Below are positions 9,559 through 17,413 of a stretch of 64,000 nt of DNA, one piece after another. The notes beneath the pieces were generated by a model. It was not told the origin of the DNA, searched no databases, and saw only the letters and a program-made list of their open reading frames with translations. The position numbers and the translations under genes were made by a program. Source of the DNA: Prevotella sp. UBA4330 (lineage in GTDB: Bacteria; Bacteroidota; Bacteroidia; Bacteroidales; Bacteroidaceae); NCBI GenBank assembly GCA_002394385.1, contig DGTS01000024.1, forward strand, positions 85,842-149,841. Direction: 5' to 3'. How positions within the stretch are numbered: the first letter of the stretch is position 1; each line of letters starts with the position of its first letter.

Positions 9559-9709
9559 TATCTTAGTTATTTTGGTTTGCAAAAGTAACATTTTATGCTC
9601 ATATTACAACAAAAAACATACTCAAAAATGATGATTAATGACAAATATACCTTAAAAAAGATGTTTATTTCGGCAATTTAGGGTAACTTTGCAAGCAAAA
9701 AAGAGCGCT

Positions 9710-9913
9710 ATGGATTGGCAAATGATTATAGTATTGGCAATTGTGTTGCTTGCCGTGGTTTACGTGGTGATGAGGATTCGGCGCACTGTAAAGCACTCCG
9801 ACAACCCTTGTTGCAACTGCGGTTGTTGCCAGCAGAGCAAGCACGAGAAGTCGCTTGGCGGTGGAAAATGCCATTGCGAAGAAATAAATAGCAGCAAAAA
9901 TTTGCACGTTTAA
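9710..9913 (+). CDS. Small cysteine-rich membrane protein (FeoB-associated type)
   Basis: A 67-residue protein: a single N-terminal membrane helix (about residues 4-22), then a short tail with C-C-N-C-G-C-C and C-H-C. This layout matches the small FeoB-associated Cys-rich membrane proteins, thought to take part in iron handling. No feoB lies within the window, so the link is by resemblance only. A -7 box TAACTTTG is at 9684-9691. The start at 9710 gives a conventional membrane-protein N-terminus. Confidence 0.65.
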   Translation: MDWQMIIVLAIVLLAVVYVVMRIRRTVKHSDNPCCNCGCCQQSKHEKSLGGGKCHCEEINSSKNLHV

Positions 9914-9932
9914 AAATAAAACACTACCTTTG
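9901..9932 (+). promoter_or_regulatory. Promoter of tRNA-Cys
   Basis: TTTG at 9901-9904, 20 bp, TACCTTTG at 9925-9932, ending 20 bp before tRNA-Cys. The -33 box overlaps the last codons of the cysteine-rich protein gene. Confidence 0.75.
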
Positions 9933-9952
9933 CACTCGCTTAATCGAAACAG

Positions 9953-10023
9953 GGTACCTTGGCCGAGCGGTTAGGTAACGGTCTGCAAAACCGTGTAGAG
10001 CAGTTCGACTCTGCTAGGTACCT
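9953..10023 (+). tRNA. tRNA-Cys (anticodon GCA)
   Basis: A 71-nt cloverleaf: acceptor GGTACCT with AGGTACC, anticodon stem ACGGT/ACCGT with loop CTGCAAA (anticodon GCA), discriminator U as expected for Cys. CCA follows in the DNA at 10024-10026, unlike the other three tRNA genes here. Confidence 0.95.
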
Positions 10024-10033
10024 CCAACAAGAG

Positions 10034-10068
10034 ATGCTTCTCCAAACATTAAGGAGAAGCATTTTTTG
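10034..10068 (+). terminator. Intrinsic terminator after tRNA-Cys
   Basis: ATGCTTCTCC (10034-10043) pairs with GGAGAAGCAT (10053-10062), a 10-bp stem with a 9-nt loop followed by a T run. It separates tRNA-Cys from the EFR1 gene. Confidence 0.85.
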
Positions 10069-10100
10069 TGTAATTATTTGTGAGTATTGTCTCTTTTTAG

Positions 10101-10108
10101 TATTTTTG
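10101..10108 (+). promoter_or_regulatory. -7 box immediately before the EFR1 gene
   Basis: TATTTTTG at 10101-10108 is followed by the ATG only 4 nt later (10113). The predicted transcription start therefore falls at or within a few bases of the start codon, suggesting a leaderless mRNA. No clear TTTG was seen at the ideal -33 distance. Confidence 0.55.
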
Positions 10109-10112
10109 CACC

Positions 10113-10886
10113 ATGATTTTCTATTTCTCGGCAACTGGTAACACACTATGGGCTGCACAATTATTGGCTGAAGCCACAGGTGACAGGCTCGTCAACATGG
10201 CCGACAAGAACCTTCCCGCAACGTGGAATCTTGCAGAAAACGAGTCTGTTGGTTTCTGTTTCCCCGTTCATGGATGGCGACCGCCGTTGCTTGTGAGGAG
10301 GTTTATTAACGGGCTTCGTGTCAACAATTACCACGACAACTATGTATGGGCGTTGTGTTCGGCTGGCGACGACATCGGACAGACTATGGAATACCTTGCA
10401 CGCGACTTGTCTGCCAGAGGATTAGAACTCAATGCTCGCTTCTCGATTATCATGCCCGAGAGTTACGTGGGACTTCCATTCATGGATGTTGACAAGCCCG
10501 AGAAGGAACTCGCCAAGAAGGAAACGGCGAAGAAGATGATATCTAATTATGCCGAAGACATAGCAGACCACAGACGCGGAGTTGTGAAAACGTACAAGGG
10601 TCACTGGCCTCGCATCAACAGCCATGTGCTTGGCAGCGCTTTCGTCAAGTGGCTCGTCACCGACAAACCGTTCCACGTCGTCGAGAACAAGTGCATTGCA
10701 TGCGGCACGTGTGCCAGCGTTTGTCCCGTCGGTGACATAAAAGGCGGCAAGGGACTGATGCCAGAATGGATACACAACGGGCAGTGCCTGACGTGCTTCA
10801 ACTGCTATCACCACTGTCCCACTCACGCTATTGAATACGGAAAAAGAACCAAAAACAAAGGACAATATTATTTTAAATTAAGGTAA
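10113..10886 (+). CDS. EFR1-type flavodoxin/ferredoxin fusion
   Basis: A 257-residue cytoplasmic electron carrier. The N-terminus (M-I-F-Y-F-S-A-T-G-N-T) is an FMN-phosphate loop of the flavodoxin fold, covering roughly residues 1-160. Two 4Fe-4S clusters follow, bound by C-I-A-C-G-T-C-A-S-V-C-P and C-L-T-C-F-N-C-Y-H-H-C-P. This is the architecture of the EFR1 family of anaerobes, thought to shuttle low-potential electrons; its partners are unknown. It is followed 5 bp later by the M6 protease gene, so the two may be co-transcribed although no functional link is obvious. Confidence 0.88.
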   Translation: MIFYFSATGNTLWAAQLLAEATGDRLVNMADKNLPATWNLAENESVGFCFPVHGWRPPLLVRRFINGLRVNNYHDNYVWALCSAGDDIGQTMEYLARDLSARGLELNARFSIIMPESYVGLPFMDVDKPEKELAKKETAKKMISNYAEDIADHRRGVVKTYKGHWPRINSHVLGSAFVKWLVTDKPFHVVENKCIACGTCASVCPVGDIKGGKGLMPEWIHNGQCLTCFNCYHHCPTHAIEYGKRTKNKGQYYFKLR

Positions 10887-10891
10887 AAATT

Positions 10892-13159
10892 ATGAAGAAG
10901 GAAATGAGAAGGCTTACTCTGATAGCCGTTTCAATGCTTGTATGCATTGCCACATGGGGCGTGAAGGTGCATCCAGGACCAGCACTTATCACACAAAGCG
11001 ACGGCACCGAGATAATGGTTTATGCCTATGGTGACTGCGACAACCATTGGTACACCACGGCCGACGGCGTATTGCTCTATCACGAGGGGTTCGACTATTA
11101 TGTGGCAAAGGTTGATGCCGAAGGCAAACTCATGCCTACTAAGCAACTCGCTCACGAGATGAAACAGAGAAGCGCAGCCGAAGTGAAACTGGTGAAGGCG
11201 CAAAACCGCAAACTTTTCTATGACAAGAAGAAGGAAACAAGTGCACGCCTAGCAGCGAGAAAAGAGCCCGTTGAGAATGACGAAACGCTCTTCTTCCACA
11301 CCGGAAGTCCCAAGGCGTTGGTCATCCTGGCTGAGTTCACCGATAGCGTTTTCAAAGATTCCGACCCCAAGAGTGTTTTCGAGCAGTATCTGAATGCCGA
11401 CGTGATAGACAATACCGTGGGAAATGGTACTGTTGGACGTAACTACGGCAGCGTCAAGAAGTATTTCTCCGACATGAGTTACGGCACGTTCACGCCGCAA
11501 TTCGATATCTATGGACCCGTGAAACTCTCGCATAATCTGAAGTATTACGGCGAGGGTAAAAGGGACCGCATGGACAGGCTGATACCTGAAGTGTGCCAAC
11601 TGGCCAACGTGCAGATAGACTTCTCGCAATACGACGAGAACAACGACGGAAAGGTTGACCTCGTTTACATCATCTGCGCGGGCTACTCTGCGTCGTGGGC
11701 ACAAAACTCTTCCGACTGCATCTGGCCAAAATCGGGCTGCGCGGCTAACTATAGCAAGTCCGACTTCGGCGTTTACGACGGCAAGGCAGTTTATCGCTTC
11801 GGTGTACATACCGAACTGAACGCATATCCAAGAGCATTCAGCCAGCCATATAGAATCAACGGCGTGGGACTCTTCTGCCACGAGTTCTCTCATTGCATGG
11901 GTCTGCCCGACATCTATCCTACCGACGATGCGGCGCAGAATGCATTCAATCCGGGAATGGAATACTGGGATGTTATGGACGGCGGAGAGTATGTTTACAA
12001 CGGCTACTACCCCACCGAATATACCGCATGGGAACGTGAGGCAATGGGATGGTTCGCCATTGACACTCTGAAAACCACCCAGAAGGGAAACATCGCGCTC
12101 GGAAACATAAACAACGGAGGCAAGGCTTACCGAATAGTCAACGAAAAATCGGATGGAGGAAAAGAATATCTCATTCTGCAATACATCCAGAAAACAGGCT
12201 GGAATTATCGTCTGCCAGGTCACGGAATGATAGTCACTCATGTCGATTACGATGCTGATGCCTTCTCGTTGAACTCAAATTCGGTGAACGACACGATAGG
12301 ACACTCGCGTATGACGGTAATCCCCGCCGACGGCGAATACATCAGTTCGTACGATAAAAACAACAAAAGCATCTACACACAAAGCATGGAGGGCGACCCC
12401 TTCCCAGGCACATCAAACACCACCGAACTCGACACCATTCCGTGGTACACAGGCAAAGACGGCTCCAAGCCGTTGCTCAACATCGCCGAGAACACATCGG
12501 CGGCAAACCCAGGCATCACCTTCGACTACATCGTTCCTAACGACGTGTTCGAAGAGAAAGAAGGAAGTGCCATTGACAGCATCTTCGTCAACGCCATCAA
12601 CACCGGCAACATGACACTTGAGAATGCTATTGCCACAACATACGCCAACGGCGATTATCTCATCGAGGCTACCGACTTCAACAACGCCAAGATATTATTC
12701 GCCGACGCCATAGACATCAGCGAGCGCGACTCTCTGCACCTTAACGTCTTCGCATACGAAGACCTTGACCTGAAAGTGGAACTCGTCTTCGACTACGGCA
12801 ACAACACATCTAACGGTGTAAAGAGAAACATCAATGCCAATATTGCCGACGACGGCACGGCAAGCATCACCGCAAAGCAATGGAACAACATTGACCTGGC
12901 GATAGAGAAACTTGCTCCCGAATCCGCCGACCTCACCAAATTGAAAGGCATCAGCCTCACTGGCGGCAACGGCAAGACACTGTTCCTGAACAACATCTTC
13001 TTCTTCGGCGAACTGCCCAACGGCATCTCGGAAATACAGAACGACACAGTTAAGGGCGAAAAGATATACACCATCAGCGGCATGCGTCTCAACCAGAGCC
13101 GTGATAGTCTGAAGAAGGGAATATATATCATCAACGGAAAGAAGGTGATTGTTAACTAA
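10892..13159 (+). CDS. M6-family secreted metalloprotease
   Basis: A 755-residue secreted protease. The signal peptide is residues 1-23. The catalytic zinc site is H330-E-F-S-H334 with G337 and D340, the extended motif H-E-x-x-H-x-x-G-x-x-D of immune-inhibitor-A-like M6 peptidases. A calcium-loop-like stretch D-E-N-N-D-G-K-V-D is at 248-256. The last about 40 residues (K-I-Y-T-I-S-G-M-R ... K-G-I-Y-I-I-N-G-K-K) have the form of a type IX secretion sorting domain, so it is probably surface-attached or released. Homologues degrade host or dietary proteins. It lies 5 bp after the EFR1 gene and is closed by a strong terminator. Confidence 0.87.
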   Translation: MKKEMRRLTLIAVSMLVCIATWGVKVHPGPALITQSDGTEIMVYAYGDCDNHWYTTADGVLLYHEGFDYYVAKVDAEGKLMPTKQLAHEMKQRSAAEVKLVKAQNRKLFYDKKKETSARLAARKEPVENDETLFFHTGSPKALVILAEFTDSVFKDSDPKSVFEQYLNADVIDNTVGNGTVGRNYGSVKKYFSDMSYGTFTPQFDIYGPVKLSHNLKYYGEGKRDRMDRLIPEVCQLANVQIDFSQYDENNDGKVDLVYIICAGYSASWAQNSSDCIWPKSGCAANYSKSDFGVYDGKAVYRFGVHTELNAYPRAFSQPYRINGVGLFCHEFSHCMGLPDIYPTDDAAQNAFNPGMEYWDVMDGGEYVYNGYYPTEYTAWEREAMGWFAIDTLKTTQKGNIALGNINNGGKAYRIVNEKSDGGKEYLILQYIQKTGWNYRLPGHGMIVTHVDYDADAFSLNSNSVNDTIGHSRMTVIPADGEYISSYDKNNKSIYTQSMEGDPFPGTSNTTELDTIPWYTGKDGSKPLLNIAENTSAANPGITFDYIVPNDVFEEKEGSAIDSIFVNAINTGNMTLENAIATTYANGDYLIEATDFNNAKILFADAIDISERDSLHLNVFAYEDLDLKVELVFDYGNNTSNGVKRNINANIADDGTASITAKQWNNIDLAIEKLAPESADLTKLKGISLTGGNGKTLFLNNIFFFGELPNGISEIQNDTVKGEKIYTISGMRLNQSRDSLKKGIYIINGKKVIVN

Positions 13160-13180
13160 TCGCATTCCAATTGATGCTTA

Positions 13181-13215
13181 ATCGCGGAGTGATTAGACCC
13201 TAATCACTCCGCGAT
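13181..13215. terminator. Perfect 16-bp hairpin, likely bidirectional terminator
   Basis: ATCGCGGAGTGATTAG (13181-13196) pairs perfectly with CTAATCACTCCGCGAT (13200-13215), loop 3 nt. It ends the M6 protease transcript. The GTGATTAG core is shared with the repeat at 4432-4450. Confidence 0.75.
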
Positions 13216-13303
13216 TTGTATATCATTCAGAGTGCGATTCATATATAAAACAGAGTGCGAAAGATATGCTTTCGAGAAGCGAAAGACATTCTCTGGGAAA
13301 ACA

Positions 13304-13338
13304 AAAGATATGCTTCCGGAAGTTAGAAGCATATCTTT
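13304..13338. terminator. Intrinsic terminator between convergent genes
   Basis: AAAGATATGCTTC (13304-13316) pairs with GAAGCATATCTTT (13326-13338). It lies 12 bp beyond the yggS stop and can stop transcription from either side; a T run follows at 13342-13346 on the plus strand. Upstream, 13255-13302 carries diverged copies of the AAGATATGCTTTCGA/GAAGCGAAAGA motif. Confidence 0.7.
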
Positions 13339-13350
13339 ACGTTTTTATTA

Positions 13351-14025
13351 TCAATACACTCTGGGCCCGAAGATGGATGTGCCGATGCGCACCATTGTTG
13401 TGCGGCACTTCAGGGCGATGGGATAGTCGTGGCTCATGCCCCATGAGCGCTCGCAGAACGAGGGGTCGTCGGCGAAGTGCTTGGCCTTCATCTCGTCGAA
13501 GAAGTCGGCGGCAAGAGTCATCTCGCGACGTATAATGTCGTCGTCATCGACATTACTTGCCATCATCATAAGCCCGCAGATGCGCACGTTGTGGAGTTGT
13601 CTCCACTCTCCGCCGTCAAGCATCTCACGGCATGCGTCAAGCGAGAATCCGTACTTAGTCTCCTCCTCGGCGATGTGCAGTTCGAGGAGCACGTTGATGA
13701 CGCGGTTGTTCTTCAGCGCCTGCTTGTTAATCTCGCGTAGCAGTTTCATGGAATCTACGGCGTCAATCATGTGGATGTAGGGCGCAATGTACTTCACCTT
13801 GTTTGTCTGCAGGTGTCCTATGAAATGCCACTCTATGTCCTTGGGCAGGACATCTACTTTCTGCCTGATTTCCTGCTCGTGGCTCTCTCCGAAGATGCGC
13901 TGCCCCTCGTCGTATGCCGCCATGATGTAGTCTGCGGGATGATATTTGCTTACGGCGACGAGTTTCACGCCTTCGGGCAGGTCGTTGAGTATTTTCCTTA
14001 GATTCCCCTTGACATCGTAATCCAT
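13351..14025 (-). CDS. yggS: PLP homeostasis protein, YggS family
   Basis: A 224-residue single-domain PLP-binding barrel. Lys27 in L-V-A-V-S-K-Y-H-P is the cofactor lysine; G-E-S-H-E-Q-E (family N/S-Y-x-Q-E), H-F-I-G-H-L-Q-T-N-K, G-L-M-M-M-A and S-W-G-M-S-H-D-Y are family motifs. In most bacteria the conserved text reads S-M-G-M-S-x-D; here W replaces the first M. YggS proteins buffer free pyridoxal phosphate and have no known catalytic reaction. It starts 12 bp after the DUF4494 stop, so the two form an operon. Confidence 0.93.
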   Translation of the reverse strand: MDYDVKGNLRKILNDLPEGVKLVAVSKYHPADYIMAAYDEGQRIFGESHEQEIRQKVDVLPKDIEWHFIGHLQTNKVKYIAPYIHMIDAVDSMKLLREINKQALKNNRVINVLLELHIAEEETKYGFSLDACREMLDGGEWRQLHNVRICGLMMMASNVDDDDIIRREMTLAADFFDEMKAKHFADDPSFCERSWGMSHDYPIALKCRTTMVRIGTSIFGPRVY

Positions 14026-14037
14026 ATCGCTAAGGTG

Positions 14038-14538
14038 TTATTGTTGCTCGTATTCTGGCTTTTCTTCTGCTTTGTTCTCTGTTTTCTTGTCGGCTCCGGT
14101 ATATTCGTAAACATCCATTATCTGTGTCTCGGCAAGGCTTGCCACTACATAGTCGCTCATAGTGGTACCCATTACCGCATCAACATTCTTGAGTGCCGAC
14201 TGTAGTGAACCTCCCTGCACGAGATAGGTAACGGTGGAGCGTTTCTCCTTTCCGCTCTTTTCATCGATGGTTATGAACTGAAGTTTTGCCTTATACCAGC
14301 GGTCATCGGCGGGAGCGTCGCTGAAGAAGATTTCTCCATAGGCTGCCGGCTTGATGTCGGTGACGTCGAACTCACCGCTAATATATGCCGACGACTCCTC
14401 TGTTATGCGCTGCTCTGCCTCGCTGAAACTGAGGGCGTCAACCACATATTGTTCTGTAACTTTCTTCTGCTGACCGTCTTCCATCATCTTCTCGTAACGG
14501 ATTTTGGTCTCAAACCATTTAGATGTTCTGCTTCTCAT
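14038..14538 (-). CDS. DUF4494 family protein
   Basis: A 166-residue protein starting M-R-S-R-T-S-K-W-F-E-T-K-I-R-Y-E-K. The W-F-E-x-K-I-R-Y-E-K start and the following V-V-D-A-L-S-F-S-E-A-E match the Bacteroidetes DUF4494 family, of unknown function. The last 20 residues are acidic and lysine-rich, probably disordered. No signal peptide or membrane segment. The start at 14538 is preceded by a consensus promoter about 37 bp upstream. First gene of an operon with yggS, a common arrangement in the group. Confidence 0.8.
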   Translation of the reverse strand: MRSRTSKWFETKIRYEKMMEDGQQKKVTEQYVVDALSFSEAEQRITEESSAYISGEFDVTDIKPAAYGEIFFSDAPADDRWYKAKLQFITIDEKSGKEKRSTVTYLVQGGSLQSALKNVDAVMGTTMSDYVVASLAETQIMDVYEYTGADKKTENKAEEKPEYEQQ

Positions 14539-14574
14539 ATATGTTTTAAATATCTTGTTATTCAATTTGGAGGG

Positions 14575-14606
14575 CAAAAGTAATCAAAAATCCACACCGA
14601 ACCAAA
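14575..14606 (-). promoter_or_regulatory. Promoter of the DUF4494-yggS operon
   Basis: Minus strand: TTTG (14606-14603), 20 bp, TACTTTTG (14582-14575). It argues against the in-frame start at 14577, which would fall inside the -7 box. Confidence 0.75.
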
Positions 14607-14676
14607 TATCTCGCGCCTTTATTTTTAGCAACCATGATTAAAAGCAGATGTGAGCGGGAGAAAAACGGAAATAAAA

Positions 14677-14708
14677 TTTGGTGTTTATTGCAATTAATCG
14701 TAATTTTG
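14677..14708 (+). promoter_or_regulatory. Promoter of the aminotransferase-permease pair
   Basis: TTTG at 14677-14680, 20 bp, TAATTTTG at 14701-14708; the ATG follows at 14747. Confidence 0.75.
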
Positions 14709-14746
14709 CAAGCGGAAAGCGAAAATTATACATTTACCAATAAAGT

Positions 14747-15949
14747 ATGCCACAAATATCAGTGCGAGGAATAGAGATGCCCGAATCGCCTATCAGGAAA
14801 CTGGCACCTCTGGCAGCAGCAGCAAAAAAACGCGGTACACGGGTGTACCATCTGAACATCGGCCAGCCCGACTTGCCTACCCCGAAGGTGGCTCTCGACG
14901 CCATAAAGAATGTTGACAGGGATATTCTGGAGTATTCACCCTCACAGGGCTATCTTAGTTACAGAGAGAAACTGGTTGGCTATTATGCCAAGTACAACAT
15001 AAACGTCACCCCCGACGACATCATCATTACGTGCGGAGGCTCGGAGGCCGTGCTCTTCGCCTTCATGTCATGCCTGAACCCAGGCGATGAGATTATCGTG
15101 CCCGAACCAGCCTATGCCAACTACATGGCGTTTGCTATCTCGGCGGGAGCGAAGATAAGAACCATAGCGACCACTATAGAGGAAGGCTTCTCTCTGCCTA
15201 AGGTGGAGAAGTTTGAGGAACTCATCAACGAGCGTACGCGCGCGATACTTATCTGTAATCCCAACAACCCTACGGGTTATCTATACACTCGCCGCGAGAT
15301 GAACCAGATTCGCGATCTCGTGAAGAAGTACGACCTCTATCTCTTCTCTGATGAGGTATATCGCGAGTATATATATACTGGTTCGCCATACATCTCTGCC
15401 TGCCATCTGGAAGGCATCGAGGAGAACGTTGTTCTAATAGACTCGGTGTCGAAGCGATACTCAGAGTGCGGCATCAGAATTGGCGCGCTGATAACCAAGA
15501 ACAAGGAGATAAGGAAGGCGGTGATGAAGTTCTGCCAGGCGCGTCTGTCGCCACCGCTCATCGGACAGTTGGTGGCCGAAGCCTCGCTCGACACTCCTGA
15601 GGAGTATATGCGCGACGTTTACGACGAGTATGTGGAACGCCGCAAATGTCTCATCGACGGGCTAAACCGCATACCTGGCGTCTATTCGCCCATTCCGATG
15701 GGAGCATTCTACACTGTGGCGAAACTCCCTGTCGATGACTCCGAGAAGTTCTGCCGCTGGTGTCTCGAAGAGTTTGAGTATGAGGGCGAGACCGTCATGA
15801 TGGCTCCCGCAAGTGGTTTCTACACCACTCCGGGCGCGGGCATCAACCAGGTGCGCATTGCCTACGTTCTGAAGAAGAAAGACCTTGAGCGCGCCCTCTT
15901 CGTTCTGCAGAAGGCACTTGAGGCATATCCGGGAAGAACAGACGACTAA
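14747..15949 (+). CDS. Class I/II PLP-dependent aminotransferase (aspartate aminotransferase-like)
   Basis: A 400-residue fold-type I aminotransferase. Motifs: Y-H-L-N-I-G-Q-P-D near the start, N-P-N-N-P-T-G (171-177), S-D-E-V-Y (201-205), the Schiff-base Lys236 in S-V-S-K-R, and the carboxylate-binding R in Q-V-R-I-A near the end. The family transfers amino groups between amino acids and 2-oxoacids; aspartate is the best guess for the donor but cannot be proved from sequence. The permease gene follows after 3 bp, so they are translated from one mRNA. Confidence 0.88.
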   Translation: MPQISVRGIEMPESPIRKLAPLAAAAKKRGTRVYHLNIGQPDLPTPKVALDAIKNVDRDILEYSPSQGYLSYREKLVGYYAKYNINVTPDDIIITCGGSEAVLFAFMSCLNPGDEIIVPEPAYANYMAFAISAGAKIRTIATTIEEGFSLPKVEKFEELINERTRAILICNPNNPTGYLYTRREMNQIRDLVKKYDLYLFSDEVYREYIYTGSPYISACHLEGIEENVVLIDSVSKRYSECGIRIGALITKNKEIRKAVMKFCQARLSPPLIGQLVAEASLDTPEEYMRDVYDEYVERRKCLIDGLNRIPGVYSPIPMGAFYTVAKLPVDDSEKFCRWCLEEFEYEGETVMMAPASGFYTTPGAGINQVRIAYVLKKKDLERALFVLQKALEAYPGRTDD

Positions 15950-15952
15950 ACA

Positions 15953-17200
15953 ATGAATTTCCCCCTGTTCATAGCACGCAAGATTTACAATGACAAGGGC
16001 GACAAGCATCAGGTGAGCCGCCCTGCCATCCGTATTGCTACGATAGGCGTGGCGATAGGTCTTGCCGTTATGATAATCAGCGTCAGTGTAGTGCTAGGAT
16101 TCAAGCACACCATTAGGGACAAGGTGATAGGTTTCGGATGTCATATCACCGTTGCCGACTTCCTTGCCCTGCAGGAGGAGCGCCCCTACCCCATCTGCAT
16201 CGACGACAGCATGATGAATGTGCTTAAAGGTGTCAAAGGCGTGAAGCATGTCCAGCGATACGCCATGAAGCAGGGCATACTGAAAACCGACAGCGACTTC
16301 ATGGGCGTGATGTTCAAGGGAGTCGCCGAGGAGTATGACACCACATTCATACACCAGAACATGGTGGAGGGCACAATACCAAAGTTCTCGTCGAAGGCAA
16401 GCAGCAACAAGATTCTGATATCGAGGATGACCGCCGACAAACTGAAACTGAAACTCGGCGACAAGGTGTTCACTTACTTCATAGACAACAACGACGTAAG
16501 GGCAAGGAAGTTCAGCATCGCGGGAATATACCAGACAAACCTTACGCGATTTGACAAGATAATCTGCTTCTGCGACCTATACACCTCGGTGAAACTCAAC
16601 GGATGGGAAGAGGGACAGGTGAGCGGAACCGAACTTACCGTAAATGACTACAATCTGCTGAAGGAAACAGAAGACGACGTCGTGAGAAAAGTGAACCGCA
16701 CAACAGACAAATACGGCCAGACATTCTCCTCGTCAACGGTGGAACAGATGAATCCGCAGATATTCACATGGCTCGACCTTCTCGACCTGAACGTATGGAT
16801 AATACTTGCGCTGATGATATGCGTGGCGGGCATCACCATGATTTCGGGTCTCCTTATTATAATATTAGAACGCACCAACATGATTGGTGTAATTAAGGCG
16901 CTCGGCGCAAGGAACCGAACGATAAGGCATACCTTCCTGTGGTTCGCCGTCTTCATCATAGGCAGAGGAATGCTCTGGGGCAACATCGTAGGCATAGGGC
17001 TCATTGCACTCCAGCATTACACGGGCATCGTATCGCTCGACCCTTCTACCTATTATGTAAGCACCGTGCCGGTAGAGTTCAATTTCCTTATCATATTGGC
17101 CATCAACATTGCAACACTCGTTGTCAGCGTGCTCGCCCTGATAGCCCCCAGTTATCTCATCTCGTTCATACATCCTGCCAAGTCGATGAGATACGAGTAA
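15953..17200 (+). CDS. LolC/LolE-type ABC transporter permease
   Basis: A 415-residue inner-membrane protein: one membrane segment near residues 25-50, a large periplasmic domain (about 50-270), then three membrane segments (about 275-300, 320-345, 370-400) of the FtsX/MacB type. The N-terminal text (F-P-L-F-I-A-R-K-I) is typical of the lipoprotein-releasing permeases of Bacteroidetes. It would work with a LolD-like ATPase to extract lipoproteins from the inner membrane. No ATPase gene lies nearby. Confidence 0.83.
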   Translation: MNFPLFIARKIYNDKGDKHQVSRPAIRIATIGVAIGLAVMIISVSVVLGFKHTIRDKVIGFGCHITVADFLALQEERPYPICIDDSMMNVLKGVKGVKHVQRYAMKQGILKTDSDFMGVMFKGVAEEYDTTFIHQNMVEGTIPKFSSKASSNKILISRMTADKLKLKLGDKVFTYFIDNNDVRARKFSIAGIYQTNLTRFDKIICFCDLYTSVKLNGWEEGQVSGTELTVNDYNLLKETEDDVVRKVNRTTDKYGQTFSSSTVEQMNPQIFTWLDLLDLNVWIILALMICVAGITMISGLLIIILERTNMIGVIKALGARNRTIRHTFLWFAVFIIGRGMLWGNIVGIGLIALQHYTGIVSLDPSTYYVSTVPVEFNFLIILAINIATLVVSVLALIAPSYLISFIHPAKSMRYE

Positions 17201-17203
17201 ATA

Positions 17204-17265
17204 CCCGAAGTCCCGAACTCCCTGAACTCCTGAACTCCCTGAACTTCTGAACTCCCCGAACTCCT
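17204..17265. repeat. Short tandem repeat of CTGAACTCC type
   Basis: About six copies of an 8-10 bp unit (CCGAACTCC, CTGAACTCC, CTGAACTTC) directly after the permease stop. Non-coding and imperfect; of the same style as the repeats at 23249-23308 and 28471-28660 but of different sequence. Confidence 0.75.
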
Positions 17266-17359
17266 TGTTCAATTTTTCCGTTTTAATGTTCTCAAATAAG
17301 CATAATTGATGCTTATAAGATAAATATGTACATTTAAACAAAAAAACTGCACAAAATAT

Positions 17360-17390
17360 TTTGAAATGTGCAAATAACATCTTACCTTTG
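17360..17390 (+). promoter_or_regulatory. Promoter of the acyl-CoA ligase pair
   Basis: TTTG at 17360-17363, 19 bp, TACCTTTG at 17383-17390; ATG at 17414. Confidence 0.78.
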
Positions 17391-17413
17391 CACAAAATTA
17401 AGAAAATTGTGCA

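Noticed and set aside
8470..9591. UDP-2,3-diacylglucosamine pyrophosphatase (LpxH)
   Set aside because: The four N-terminal membrane segments and motif spacing fit the YkuE/YaeI-like group; substrate left open.
9689..9709. Longer start for the cysteine-rich membrane protein
   Set aside because: It overlaps the -7 box at 9684-9691, so the ATG at 9710 is used.
13255..13302. A small gene between the M6 protease and yggS
   Set aside because: Short plus-strand frames here are made of AAGATATGCTT-type inverted motifs belonging to the terminator region, and longer ones run antisense into yggS.
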